A stretch of 64,000 bases of DNA, taken from positions 62,001-126,000 of the forward strand of contig NZ_AUAV01000015.1 of the NCBI RefSeq assembly GCF_000428905.1, in the 5' to 3' direction. A model generated the notes under the pieces. The model searched no databases and was not told where the DNA came from. It saw nothing but the letters and a program-made list of their open reading frames with translations. This document shows, one piece after another, positions 36,134 through 46,079 of the stretch (its first letter is position 1; every line of letters starts with the position of its first letter). A program made the translations under genes and the position numbers. This DNA is from Brumicola pallidula DSM 14239 = ACAM 615 (GTDB lineage: Bacteria; Pseudomonadota; Gammaproteobacteria; Enterobacterales; Alteromonadaceae).

Positions 36134-37471
36134 TCACATTCCAACTTTTCGTTTAAATGCTTCCCATGCATAAAAGGTCTTTAAAGCGGGTCGCCTAGCT
36201 AATGCGAAAGGAAATTGCTTGAGAGGTGATTTCCAAAACGGCAGATCAGGTAATTGCTCTGGAGCACAATGCAATTGCGCAAGACGTTTTCCTGCTTGAA
36301 TAGAAAAAGCCAATCCTGCACCGCAATAGCCGCTGCTATACAGTATTTTGTTCTGTGGGTCGTGATAAACGCGTGGATAATCATCTAAAGAAACGCTTAC
36401 CCATCCGCTCCAAAAAGCACTAATTTTGACATCATATAAATTAGGAAAAGTTGCTAATAGTCCATCTTTTAAGGCTTTTTGATACTTAGCGTTATTCGCT
36501 TTTTTTCCTTCAATCGCTCCTCTGCCTCCAAACAACAAACGATTGTCAGCTAGTATTCGGTAGTAGTATTTTAACGGCCTGGTATCCATAAACATCAAGC
36601 CAGCTGCCATTCCAACATCCAGCAACTGCTGGGGCGTTAAGGGCTGCGTCACAATAATGCTAGATATAACCGGAAAGGTGCGATCTTTGAGACCTTTATA
36701 CAAATTCCGTTGACCATAACCATTGGTCGCTACAACCAGCGTATTTGCCGTAATTGAAGCCGATTTCGTTCTCAATACATGCTGTTTATCCACTCTTTGA
36801 CAATCGATAACGGCGCTATTTCCGCAGATAGTAACGCCTGCATCTGCCGCTTTTTTTGCAATACCTTGGCACAGCAACCAAGGGTTAATGCCAAACGCAT
36901 TAGGGTAGTAAATACCGCTATATGCGCGCGTGCCGGATAAATACTTGGTCGCAATATCATCCGCTGAAAGTGATAATATTGAGTCACCGTAATCCGCAGC
37001 TAGCTCTTTTGCTTGATTATGCAAAGCACTGACTAAAGACGGTTTGTGGGCTAACTTTAAATAACCACCTGCAACGCGTTCGCAGTCAATACCTTCATCG
37101 ACTAGCTGATTAACCGTATCAATTGAATTGAGATATTCAGCATAAATGGATTGGCTGACTGACTTGCCCCAGCGTTGTCGCATTTGTTGAACACTTAACC
37201 GTCCCGTCCCCGGTAGCACAAACCCGCCATTACGACCACTGCAACCCCAGCCCGGTTGATTAGCTTCGACAACAGTACATTCAACACCAAATTGTTGCGC
37301 CAAGTTGAGAGCACATGACAAACCAGTATAGCCAGCACCAATGATCACAACATCCGTTTTATGCTCGCCAACAAGCGGCAAATAAGCGTCAGAGGATTTT
37401 TCTGATACCCAAAAACTGTCTGGCTGATGCTGATCGCTGGGTGGCACATTATCCACAAGTGGGTCGTACAT
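36134..37471 (-). CDS. FAD-dependent oxidoreductase (DAO / glycine-oxidase-like)
   Basis: 445 residues. The FAD-binding Rossmann motif is VVIIGAGYTGLSCALNLAQQ, followed by GCSGRNGGFVLPGTGR and a C-terminal SSGYCGAGLAFSIQAGKRL block. This is the D-amino-acid oxidase fold in the OrdL/PuuB/gamma-glutamylputrescine oxidase-like group. It is translationally coupled to the GNAT gene upstream (TAATG overlap at 37469-37473), suggesting a joint role in amine or amino-acid metabolism. The substrate cannot be told from sequence. Confidence 0.82.
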   Translation of the reverse strand: MYDPLVDNVPPSDQHQPDSFWVSEKSSDAYLPLVGEHKTDVVIIGAGYTGLSCALNLAQQFGVECTVVEANQPGWGCSGRNGGFVLPGTGRLSVQQMRQRWGKSVSQSIYAEYLNSIDTVNQLVDEGIDCERVAGGYLKLAHKPSLVSALHNQAKELAADYGDSILSLSADDIATKYLSGTRAYSGIYYPNAFGINPWLLCQGIAKKAADAGVTICGNSAVIDCQRVDKQHVLRTKSASITANTLVVATNGYGQRNLYKGLKDRTFPVISSIIVTQPLTPQQLLDVGMAAGLMFMDTRPLKYYYRILADNRLLFGGRGAIEGKKANNAKYQKALKDGLLATFPNLYDVKISAFWSGWVSVSLDDYPRVYHDPQNKILYSSGYCGAGLAFSIQAGKRLAQLHCAPEQLPDLPFWKSPLKQFPFALARRPALKTFYAWEAFKRKVGM

Positions 37472-38097
37472 TACTGAGCTAACTGATTGAATTTAAGTAT
37501 CATTTCAGCAGCCGTACATTGGCATAAAACACCGCATACAGGACAGTCGTAGCTATCTTCAATACTGTATTGCTGCCATCTATTTGTATGCTCTTTGACT
37601 AATTTGCCGCCACAAGCTTTGAAATAACTTAACGCAGAGTTGCCCGGGCTGGCTAGCCAAATATGCGCGACTCCTGCAAGCGCACCCTGCTGCTTGGAAG
37701 TAACGATTGATTTTTTCAATAATCTTGAACCCACTCCACGCCCTCTCAATTCAGCGTCAACCGTATTGCATTTAAAATAACAGACATGTTCTCTAGGAAC
37801 GTCCCATTGCAGCGGCGAACACCATTTATCAGGCATCCATTGATTGCTTGCGATGGTCAGGCGAAAGCCAATTAAATAGCCATCCGGCGTGTTTCTCAAT
37901 GAGCTAACATTCAACTTATGCAGCTCGTCTGCTGTTAGCACCGCGACCCAACTCGCATTGATATTGTTTGACCAACTGCATTGATACAAGCCAGTTAAGC
38001 TATTTTCATCTAAGTAATTATCACCATGCACTTGGTTACCTAGAGCAATAACAGCATCAAAATGATGGGGCGAAAGTTGTACGTAGTTTATTGACAT
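37471..38097 (-). CDS. GNAT acetyltransferase with a C-terminal cysteine cluster
   Basis: 208 residues. The GNAT fold is visible in CYFKCNTVDAELRGRGVGSRLL (acetyl-CoA pyrophosphate loop) and WLASPGNSALSYFKACGG. Unusually, the protein carries near its end CPVCGVLCQC, a CxxC-x4-CxC cluster that could bind zinc or a metal. First gene of a two-gene unit with the FAD oxidoreductase. Probably modifies a small amine or amino acid, by neighbourhood only. Confidence 0.75.
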   Translation of the reverse strand: MSINYVQLSPHHFDAVIALGNQVHGDNYLDENSLTGLYQCSWSNNINASWVAVLTADELHKLNVSSLRNTPDGYLIGFRLTIASNQWMPDKWCSPLQWDVPREHVCYFKCNTVDAELRGRGVGSRLLKKSIVTSKQQGALAGVAHIWLASPGNSALSYFKACGGKLVKEHTNRWQQYSIEDSYDCPVCGVLCQCTAAEMILKFNQLAQ

Positions 38098-38351
38098 ATA
38101 GAGATCGCGTTGGGGTTGTGGTTATTATAATTGATGTTAACTAGGTTATAGCAAAAAACACCACGCTTTTTATCTAATTGCTTGCTTGAACTTTGAATTT
38201 ACTTTTGAAAATCGATTCACTCAAATACCCCATGTTGAGTTTTTATTATAAACTGAATTTTGTTTTTTTACTCAAATCACTCGTATCAGAATGTTTCTAG
38301 TTATAAAAAGTGATATATTTATTCTAATAAAATTCGAAAAATAAATGACTA

Positions 38352-39191
38352 ATGAACGTTCAAACTACTAAAAAATCTACTATTCTAGTGAAGACTGTAT
38401 CACTTTTTTTATGTGTTATTTTTACGTCAGCGTCGATTGCTCTTGCTGATGAAGAAAAAACGGTACTTCCACACTATGTTTTTATTCCAACCGATAACCC
38501 AATATTGCAAGCCCAAACGACATTAAGCAAAGCAAATGCTGAAAATAAATATGCCCTAATCGTGCTTGGCGCGCAATGGTGTCATGATAGCGTTAGTTTA
38601 GCTGAACGTTTCTCTACGGACAAAATGCAAACGCTATTGTCGGAGCGCTACGTTACCCAATTTATTGATGTCGGCTACCTGCAGGACCGACGAGATATCA
38701 CTTCCTTAGTAGGCTATCCAAATTACTTTGCCACACCTACGGTGTTAATAGTTGACCCAGTATCTAATACTGTAGTGAATATGGATTCACTTAAACAATG
38801 GCAAAGTGCAGATAGTGTTGAGCTTCAAATCTATATTGAGCAATTTTCTCGTTTCAAAAAAGAAGCAAATTCTATGAAACTTGCACAAGCGCAAAATAAG
38901 CCGTCTTTAGAGGCGTTTGAAAATAAACACGCCGAACGTTTGCAGCAAGGCTATCAAGTCTTAGGACCCCTGTTGGCTGCGAGTGATCTTAAAGACGCTA
39001 GCAATATAACAAGGCAAGAACGCGAACAATTTATAAAACTTTGGCGTGAAGTGAAAGAGTTTCGAACTGCCTTGCAAGCTAATATTCACGAATTAAGAAA
39101 AGCCGATCTTGATGACACCGAGCTGCAGTTAAAATTAGCCGATGCAAGCCCAACAATGCAATCTTGGGAACGCGCATCGAGTAAAGATTAG
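38352..39191 (+). CDS. secreted thioredoxin-fold protein with a CxxS site
   Basis: 279 residues. A signal peptide ends at ASIALA. The thioredoxin-like region has IVLGAQWCHDSVSLAERF: the usual WCxxC is WCHDS, so the second cysteine is a serine. The cis-Pro region may be FATPTVLIVD. A helical, charged C-terminal part of about 110 residues follows. With a monothiol site it is more likely an isomerase- or binding-type protein than a disulfide reductase. A tandem repeat follows the gene. Confidence 0.72.
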   Translation: MNVQTTKKSTILVKTVSLFLCVIFTSASIALADEEKTVLPHYVFIPTDNPILQAQTTLSKANAENKYALIVLGAQWCHDSVSLAERFSTDKMQTLLSERYVTQFIDVGYLQDRRDITSLVGYPNYFATPTVLIVDPVSNTVVNMDSLKQWQSADSVELQIYIEQFSRFKKEANSMKLAQAQNKPSLEAFENKHAERLQQGYQVLGPLLAASDLKDASNITRQEREQFIKLWREVKEFRTALQANIHELRKADLDDTELQLKLADASPTMQSWERASSKD

Positions 39192-39222
39192 CAGGTTTAA
39201 ACGGCGATGCTGTTTACAAAGG

Positions 39223-39274
39223 CCATTTACAAACGCCATTTACAAACGCCATTTACAAACGCCATTTACAAACG
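39223..39274 (+). repeat. 13-bp tandem repeat, four units
   Basis: Four perfect copies of CCATTTACAAACG plus one degenerate unit just before (39211-39222), in the spacer after the thioredoxin-fold gene. No coding frame. The unit length and the TTACAA core match the larger array at 52277-52406. Confidence 0.9.
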
Positions 39275-39466
39275 CTACACACCAAATTATGTGCAAAAAT
39301 TTAAGCAGTAATACTGATTAGCAACTAACGGTCACTCGTTCTTATATACATTTGACATGAGTTATGTAAAACAATGTGCATTTCTCTTGGGTTTGCTGTT
39401 GATTATAAACATCAAGTTATATAACATTCACACTCTTAGAAAATTTGAAGACGAAATCAAACTAAA

Positions 39467-39508
39467 ATGACTATTACAAATTTCAGCCATCATCATATGA
39501 ACGTATAA
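39467..39508 (+). CDS. hisL: histidine operon leader peptide
   Basis: A 13-codon frame, MTITNFSHHHMNV, contains three consecutive His codons and ends 62 bases before a terminator hairpin. It is followed by hisG after another 220 bases. This is the classical design of a his leader: ribosome stalling at the His codons under histidyl-tRNA shortage favours antitermination. It is too short for ordinary gene finders. Recognition is by content, spacing and the operon it precedes. Confidence 0.9.
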   Translation: MTITNFSHHHMNV

Positions 39509-39520
39509 CCTTTCAGGTTC

Positions 39521-39554
39521 GTGCTGGAAGGGTGTTGTTTCCTTTCCACGGCAT
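39521..39554 (+). promoter_or_regulatory. antitermination/pause hairpin of the his leader
   Basis: GGAAGGG (39526-39532) can pair with CCTTTCC (39541-39547), with flanking partial pairing. The hairpin lies between the His codons and the terminator, as expected for the alternative structures of an attenuator. Confidence 0.65.
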
Positions 39555-39569
39555 TAAAGAAATTTGAAG

Positions 39570-39599
39570 CCCTCGAGAGGAAACTTTCGGGGGTTTTTT
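39570..39599 (+). terminator. his operon attenuator terminator
   Basis: A ten-base-pair stem, 39570-39579 with 39584-39593 (two G-U pairs), closes on a GAAA loop and is followed by T6. It lies 62 bases after the hisL stop and 220 bases before hisG, so it terminates the leader transcript when histidine is plentiful. Confidence 0.9.
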
Positions 39600-39821
39600 G
39601 TTTGATTTTCGTTGCATATTAAATCAAATCGATCTCTCTGGGCTGGAATGGGTATTAGATAGTGCTATTAGATTGCGTTGATAACGGGGTTGTACTGGAT
39701 CTTAAGACCGTAAGTTACGATAAGTGCTTACCGTATAATAACGATTTTGCGAACCTTAAAAATTTCCAATTTAGATTAACAAGTAGTAGCAATTAAGCGA
39801 AAGCATACAAAGGAACTAGAA

Positions 39822-40721
39822 ATGAGCGATTCAACAAGATTAAAAATTGCAGTACAGAAAAAAGGCCGGTTAAGTGATGACAGCATTGCGTTGTTAAAAG
39901 CAATTGGCATAAAACTACAAATTAGAGATCGCTTGCTCATTGCTCATTCAACCAATCAGCCTATCGATTTATTACTTGTGCGAGACGACGATATTCCAGG
40001 ACTAGTAATGGATGGCGTTGTCGATATGGGCTTTATTGGCGAAAACGAACTTGAAGAAAAAATGCTGGAACGCCAATCATCTAATCGCCCTGCTGAGTTC
40101 AAAACACTTCGTCGTTTAGATTATGGCGGTTGCCGTTTATCTATTGCGATCCCAAACGAGATGCAGTACGACGGCATAAAAACATTAAATGGCAGCAAAG
40201 TAGCGACAACTTATCCTTATCTATTAGAGCGCTACTTCAAAGAAAACAATATTGATGCACAAGCGGTCATGTTAACAGGCTCTGTTGAAGTCGCGCCGCG
40301 TGCCGGTGTTGCTGACGCAATATGCGACCTTGTATCAACAGGCGCGACACTCGAAGCCAATGGCTTACGTGAACAAGAAGTTATTTTTGAGTCAAAAGCC
40401 GTGCTAATTCAAAGAGCGCAGCCTTTAAGTGATGACAAGCAAGCATTAATTAATCGCTTATTACCGCGCGTTGATGGTGTTCTGCAGGCAAAAGAAAGCA
40501 AATACATCATGTTGCATGCACCCAAGGCCTACTTAGAACAGGTCAAAAGTTTGCTTCCTGGTGCTGAGAATCCAACGGTACTGCCGTTAGCTGGTAATGA
40601 CGACACAGTCGCTATTCATGTGGTGAGCTCAGAGACATTGTTCTGGGAAACCATGGAAAAATTAAAGTCGTTGGGCTGTAGCTCAATTCTTGTTATGCCA
40701 ATTGAAAAAATGATGGGGTAA
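39822..40721 (+). CDS. hisG: ATP phosphoribosyltransferase (long form)
   Basis: 299 residues, the long HisG form with a C-terminal regulatory ACT-like domain. Visible are [18 protein letters not shown] at the N-terminus, [13 protein letters not shown] and the PRPP loop [25 protein letters not shown]. It carries out the first, feedback-inhibited step of histidine synthesis. AAGGA precedes ATG 39822. Five bases separate it from hisD. Confidence 0.97.
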   Translation: MSDSTRLKIAVQKKGRLSDDSIALLKAIGIKLQIRDRLLIAHSTNQPIDLLLVRDDDIPGLVMDGVVDMGFIGENELEEKMLERQSSNRPAEFKTLRRLDYGGCRLSIAIPNEMQYDGIKTLNGSKVATTYPYLLERYFKENNIDAQAVMLTGSVEVAPRAGVADAICDLVSTGATLEANGLREQEVIFESKAVLIQRAQPLSDDKQALINRLLPRVDGVLQAKESKYIMLHAPKAYLEQVKSLLPGAENPTVLPLAGNDDTVAIHVVSSETLFWETMEKLKSLGCSSILVMPIEKMMG

Positions 40722-40726
40722 AAGCG

Positions 40727-42193
40727 ATGTCGTCGCAATCAATTATTGAATGGGGTTGTTTAACCGAGCAACAACAAATAGATGCGTTGTTGCGTCCAGC
40801 AATGAAAGACAGTGTTATCCTGCGTGACACTGTGACTAAAATTTTGAGTCGTGTGCGTGAGAACAAAGACGCCGCCGTATTTGAATATACAAAACAATTT
40901 GATGGTGCAGAACTAAGAGAGTTACGCTTAGACCCAACCATCATTGAGCAAGCAGAACGCAAAATTAAAGCGAAGGTCAGAATCGCTATTGATAAAGCGT
41001 ATGCAAATATAAAAATATTTCACGAAGCCCAAATACCTCAGGATATTCGTATTGAGACAACACCGGGTGTATTGTGTGAACAAAGACACACAGCCTTAGA
41101 AAAAGTGGGTCTTTACATTCCCGGTGGCAGTGCACCTTTACCTTCAACTGTGTTGATGTTGGGTGTGTCAGCCCAAGTAGCTGGTTGTGAGTTGCCTATT
41201 TTATGCACTCCACCCTCACCACAAGGCACAATCGCACCTGAAATTTGTTATGCCGCAAAGCTATGTGGCATTAAACACATTTACCTTTGTGGTGGCGCTC
41301 AAGCAATTGCGGCAATGGCATTTGGTACCGAGAGCATACCCAAAGTTGATAAAATATTTGGTCCTGGTAACAGCTTTGTTACCGAAGCAAAACAGCAAGT
41401 AAGCCAAGTCGTTAGCGGCGCTGCTATCGATATGCCAGCGGGTCCTTCTGAGGTGTTGGTTATCGCTGATGCAAATGCGAATGCAGGCTTTGTCGCTGCT
41501 GACTTGCTTTCACAGGCTGAACATGGCGCAGATTCACAAGCCGTATTAGTAAGTAATGACCGCACCTTGATCGTGAAAGTACAACAACAAATCAGCTTAC
41601 AACTTGCTCAGCTTTCACGTCGTGATATTGCAACTAAAGCGGTAGATAACAGTCGTTATATTCTTACCGATAGTATTGAAGAATGTGTTTTGGTCAGCAA
41701 TGCCTATGCACCTGAGCATTTGATTGTGCAAACTGACAATGCTCGCGACTTATTGGCAACCTTGAAACACGCCGGTTCTATATTTGTTGGCGCTTATTCT
41801 CCAGAGTCCGCAGGTGATTATGCAAGTGGTACTAATCATGTATTGCCAACCTATGGGTATGCGCGAAACTATTCGAGCTTGGGCTTACTAGACTTTATGC
41901 GCCGTTACACTGTGCAAGAATTATCGCGTGAAGGGTTAGAGAATATTGGCGATGCCATTATGGATTTAGCTGATGCTGAAGGTCTCGATGCACATAGAAA
42001 CGCGGTTAAAATTAGATTAACCGGTTTAGAGCTGCCCTCTATGCCACTCGAACACTCTGAAAATTCTGCAGTAAAAAGTGATAGTGTTGTGATTAGTGCA
42101 TTGAATAGCGTGGCAACTAGCGCGGTAAATAGCGCAACCAACAACAGTGAAACAGACGGTCGTGTATACATTTATACTCCGGCAGGTGAATAG
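40727..42193 (+). CDS. hisD: histidinol dehydrogenase with C-terminal extension
   Basis: 488 residues against about 430 usual. The core is complete: YIPGGSAPLPSTVLMLGVSA, DMPAGPSEVLVIAD, DLLSQAEHGADSQ and the zinc-site region HVLPTYGYARNYSSLGLLDF. After the normal end (AVKIRLTGLE) a tail of about 50 residues rich in Ser, Asn, Val and Ala follows, with repeat-like runs (ALNSVATSAVNSATNNS). It oxidises histidinol to histidine in two steps. The tail is probably disordered and not needed for catalysis. Confidence 0.96.
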   Translation: MSSQSIIEWGCLTEQQQIDALLRPAMKDSVILRDTVTKILSRVRENKDAAVFEYTKQFDGAELRELRLDPTIIEQAERKIKAKVRIAIDKAYANIKIFHEAQIPQDIRIETTPGVLCEQRHTALEKVGLYIPGGSAPLPSTVLMLGVSAQVAGCELPILCTPPSPQGTIAPEICYAAKLCGIKHIYLCGGAQAIAAMAFGTESIPKVDKIFGPGNSFVTEAKQQVSQVVSGAAIDMPAGPSEVLVIADANANAGFVAADLLSQAEHGADSQAVLVSNDRTLIVKVQQQISLQLAQLSRRDIATKAVDNSRYILTDSIEECVLVSNAYAPEHLIVQTDNARDLLATLKHAGSIFVGAYSPESAGDYASGTNHVLPTYGYARNYSSLGLLDFMRRYTVQELSREGLENIGDAIMDLADAEGLDAHRNAVKIRLTGLELPSMPLEHSENSAVKSDSVVISALNSVATSAVNSATNNSETDGRVYIYTPAGE

Positions 42194-42195
42194 CC

Positions 42196-43332
42196 ATGAG
42201 CACAGAACACAAAAACAGGGTCAGTGAGATAAACACGACAGCAAATTGGCTGTCGGACCTCGCCCTTGATCATGTTAATGCGTTAACTCCTTATGAATCA
42301 GCAAGACGACTCTTCGCTGGCTCCGGCGCTGATACAGGGCAAGTGTGGTTAAACGCCAATGAGTCGCCGTTTGCAGGAGAATACGCTGTCGATTCATCGG
42401 TATTCAATCGTTATCCTGACTGCCAGCCTGACTCTGTGATCAAAGGCTATGCAAAATATGCAAACTTAAAGGCGGCGCAAACCCTAGTAACAAGAGGCGC
42501 AGATGAGGGCATAGAACTCATCATTCGCGCATTTTGTGAACCTCGCAAAGACAGTATTCTTATTTGCCCTCCCACTTATGGTATGTATGCGATCAGTGCC
42601 CAAACGTTTAACGTTGGTGTACAGAAATCAGTACTCAATGACGATTTCACCCTTAATATAGCCGATATACTAACGTATGTTGGTAAAGTCAAAGCGGTGT
42701 TCATTTGCTCACCAAACAACCCAACTGGTACAAGTGTTTCTAAACAAGACATTGTGACCGTGCTTGAAGCATTTAAAGATCAAGCAATTGTTGTAGTGGA
42801 CGAAGCTTATATTGAATTTGATATTGCTCAAAACCAAACTGATTTACTCGAACAATATGAACATTTAGTGATATTGCGAACCTTGTCAAAAGCGTTCGCG
42901 CTAGCTGGTTTACGTTGCGGATTTACGCTAGCATCAGCGGCAATTGTCCAAACATTATTGAAAGTTATTGCGCCTTACCCTATTCCTGCACCAGTTGCTC
43001 AAGTTGCGAGCAAAGCGCTTGAATCAGACGGTTTGCTTAAAATGCATAGCGACGTTGATTTATTAAAAGCTGAATTGATTGCATTGCGTGAAGCATTAAC
43101 TGACATTGGTGATATTCAAATTGTAGGTAATATTAACGCCAACTTTGTGCTCTTTAGAACACAAAGAAAAACTCAGCTCATGGCTTTTCTTGTGAAAAAC
43201 AAGATGCTAATTCGCGATCAATCAAAACAGATAAACTTGAACAATTGTCTGCGCATTAGTATCGGAACCCCAGAGCAGAACAACACATTATTAGCATTAA
43301 TTAAGGCATTCTTTGCCGACGGAAATCAATAA
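42196..43332 (+). CDS. hisC: histidinol-phosphate aminotransferase
   Basis: 378 residues, class I/II aminotransferase. [10 protein letters not shown] opens the core, CSPNNPTG and VVDEAYIEF are the substrate and cofactor blocks, and the PLP lysine lies in [16 protein letters not shown]. Converts imidazole acetol phosphate to histidinol phosphate. Two bases after hisD and one base before hisB. Confidence 0.96.
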   Translation: MSTEHKNRVSEINTTANWLSDLALDHVNALTPYESARRLFAGSGADTGQVWLNANESPFAGEYAVDSSVFNRYPDCQPDSVIKGYAKYANLKAAQTLVTRGADEGIELIIRAFCEPRKDSILICPPTYGMYAISAQTFNVGVQKSVLNDDFTLNIADILTYVGKVKAVFICSPNNPTGTSVSKQDIVTVLEAFKDQAIVVVDEAYIEFDIAQNQTDLLEQYEHLVILRTLSKAFALAGLRCGFTLASAAIVQTLLKVIAPYPIPAPVAQVASKALESDGLLKMHSDVDLLKAELIALREALTDIGDIQIVGNINANFVLFRTQRKTQLMAFLVKNKMLIRDQSKQINLNNCLRISIGTPEQNNTLLALIKAFFADGNQ

Positions 43333-43333
43333 T

Positions 43334-44404
43334 ATGAGTCAACAAGCTATTCTTTTCATTGATCGTGACGGCACTTTAGTGGAAGAGCCCCCCGTTGATA
43401 AACAACTCGACAACTTAGAGAAGTTGGTCTTTGAAGCCAATGTTATTCCTGAGCTACTTAAACTCCAAGCCGCTGGTTTCAGGTTGGTGATGGTTTCGAA
43501 TCAAGATGGTTTAGGTACGGAAAGTTTTCCAATCGCTGACTTTGATTTGCCACACAACGCGATGTTGAATATATTTTCCAGCCAAGGCGTGGTATTTGAT
43601 GACGTATTAATTTGCCCGCACTTTGATGCCGATAATTGCAGTTGCAGAAAGCCTAAATTAGGGCTGATAAAAGACTACTTGCAAACAGGTAAAGTCGATT
43701 TTACGCGTTCGTTTGTGATTGGCGATCGTGATACTGACATACAACTTGCGGAGAATATGGGCATCAAGGGTATTAAGTACGACCCTGCAACTAACAATTG
43801 GCCGATGATCACACAGCAGTTAACAGTAACAGAGCGCATTGCAGAAGTGGTCAGAACGACATCAGAAACAGATATTAGGGTAAAAGTAAATTTAGACAGT
43901 TCACAAAAACCAGAAATACATACCGGTATCGGTTTTTTTGACCATATGCTAGATCAAGTAGCCACACATGGCGGTTTTTACCTTAACGTGAGTGTTGATG
44001 GTGACCTTCACATAGACGATCATCACAGTGTTGAAGATACCGCTCTTGCACTGGGCGAATGCCTGAAAAAAGCCTTGGGAGATAAGCGCGGAATTGCCCG
44101 TTTTGGCTTCGCCTTGCCAATGGATGAGTGTCGAGCCGAATGTATTATGGATATTTCAAACCGCCCTCACTTAAAATTTGATGCGCCATTTAGTCGTGAT
44201 TCAGTTGGTGATATGGCGGTTGAAATGGTGCCTCACTTTTTCTATTCAATTGCGCAAACAATGGGTTTATCATTGCATTTGTCAACCACAGAAGGCAATG
44301 CACATCACCAAGTAGAAAGCCTATTTAAAGTGTTTGGCCGCGCGTTGCGTCAAGCAATAGCGAAACAAGGTGATGCCCTACCGAGTACCAAAGGATCATT
44401 ATAA
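43334..44404 (+). CDS. hisB: bifunctional imidazoleglycerol-phosphate dehydratase / histidinol-phosphatase
   Basis: 356 residues. The N-terminal HAD phosphatase has [12 protein letters not shown] and a zinc loop [15 protein letters not shown]; the C-terminal dehydratase has [18 protein letters not shown] and [15 protein letters not shown]. The fused form is usual in gammaproteobacteria. I start at ATG 43334, just after the hisC stop; an upstream in-frame reading would overlap hisC without a ribosome site. Confidence 0.96.
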   Translation: MSQQAILFIDRDGTLVEEPPVDKQLDNLEKLVFEANVIPELLKLQAAGFRLVMVSNQDGLGTESFPIADFDLPHNAMLNIFSSQGVVFDDVLICPHFDADNCSCRKPKLGLIKDYLQTGKVDFTRSFVIGDRDTDIQLAENMGIKGIKYDPATNNWPMITQQLTVTERIAEVVRTTSETDIRVKVNLDSSQKPEIHTGIGFFDHMLDQVATHGGFYLNVSVDGDLHIDDHHSVEDTALALGECLKKALGDKRGIARFGFALPMDECRAECIMDISNRPHLKFDAPFSRDSVGDMAVEMVPHFFYSIAQTMGLSLHLSTTEGNAHHQVESLFKVFGRALRQAIAKQGDALPSTKGSL

Positions 44405-45136
44405 ATGTCTAACTCATTGGTCATTGTAAATACCGGCTGTGCCAACATATCGTCAGTTAAGTTTGCATTTGAACGATTAGGTATCAACGTTGACGTGTCT
44501 GACGATGTTAAGGTAATAGCAAAAGCACAAAGAGTCCTTTTACCCGGCGTTGGCAGTGCACCTGCCGCCATGAGCAGTATTAACAAAAAAGCCTTAGCCG
44601 CTTGCTTACGCGCGTTAACTCAGCCCACATTAGGTGTTTGCTTGGGTATGCAATTGATGGTCACCGACTCGCAAGAAGGTGAATTTGGTAAAACTGATTT
44701 GACCAATAGCTTGAATTTAATTCCCGGCCACGTAAAACGTATGCAAGTAGGCAATTTACGTTTACCGCATATGGGTTGGAATAGAGTCACAAGCAAATAT
44801 GCAAACCCTTTGTTTGTTGGCATTCCAGATGGCGAGCATTTCTATTTTGTGCATAGCTATGCCATTGATGACTATGCACATACGCTAGCCACTTGCCATT
44901 ATTCTTCAGCTAAAAAGCAATCAGACATAGGCGCATTAGCTATTAACGCAAACGCTGAGCTAATAAGTGCTGACCCAATAATTGCCAAGCCAATAAGTGT
45001 CGAGCAACTTAAAGCTGATATTGGGACTACTTTTTCAGCCGCGATCCATAAAGATAATTTTTTCGGTGTGCAATTTCACCCAGAGCGTTCCAGTGATGCT
45101 GGTGCGCAGTTACTCAAAAACTTTATTCAGTTGTGA
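44405..45136 (+). CDS. hisH: imidazole glycerol phosphate synthase, glutaminase subunit, with insertion
   Basis: 243 residues against about 200 usual. Class I glutamine amidotransferase with nucleophile Cys in LGVCLGMQLM and His/Glu in GVQFHPERSSDAGAQLL. Between HYSSA and FSAAIHKDN there are about 40 extra residues (INANAELISADPIIAKP) not seen in ordinary HisH. The insert lies before the catalytic His-Glu segment and probably forms a surface loop. Works with HisF, whose gene here lies 16 kb away. Confidence 0.94.
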   Translation: MSNSLVIVNTGCANISSVKFAFERLGINVDVSDDVKVIAKAQRVLLPGVGSAPAAMSSINKKALAACLRALTQPTLGVCLGMQLMVTDSQEGEFGKTDLTNSLNLIPGHVKRMQVGNLRLPHMGWNRVTSKYANPLFVGIPDGEHFYFVHSYAIDDYAHTLATCHYSSAKKQSDIGALAINANAELISADPIIAKPISVEQLKADIGTTFSAAIHKDNFFGVQFHPERSSDAGAQLLKNFIQL

Positions 45137-45880
<744 letters not shown>

Positions 45881-46079
45881 GTAACGAATTTTTAGTCAGA
45901 TTTGGGACCTTAATTGATTTAGCACTAATAAATGCGATGCAAACCTGCGACAGCTATTGTTCAAAGTTAAATATTACGTAAAATAGTCGTCATTATAAAC
46001 GCTATCAAGCAACGTGCTGATAGCACAAGGTCAATAAAATTAGGCGATTAACGCCAACAACAAAAATTGGGAATTATAC

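Noticed and set aside
45881-46079. Possible second His-type leader or attenuator before the aminotransferase
   Set aside because: No short frame rich in Leu, Ile, Val or His codons and no terminator hairpin was found; only a 4-bp GGCG/CGCC stem.
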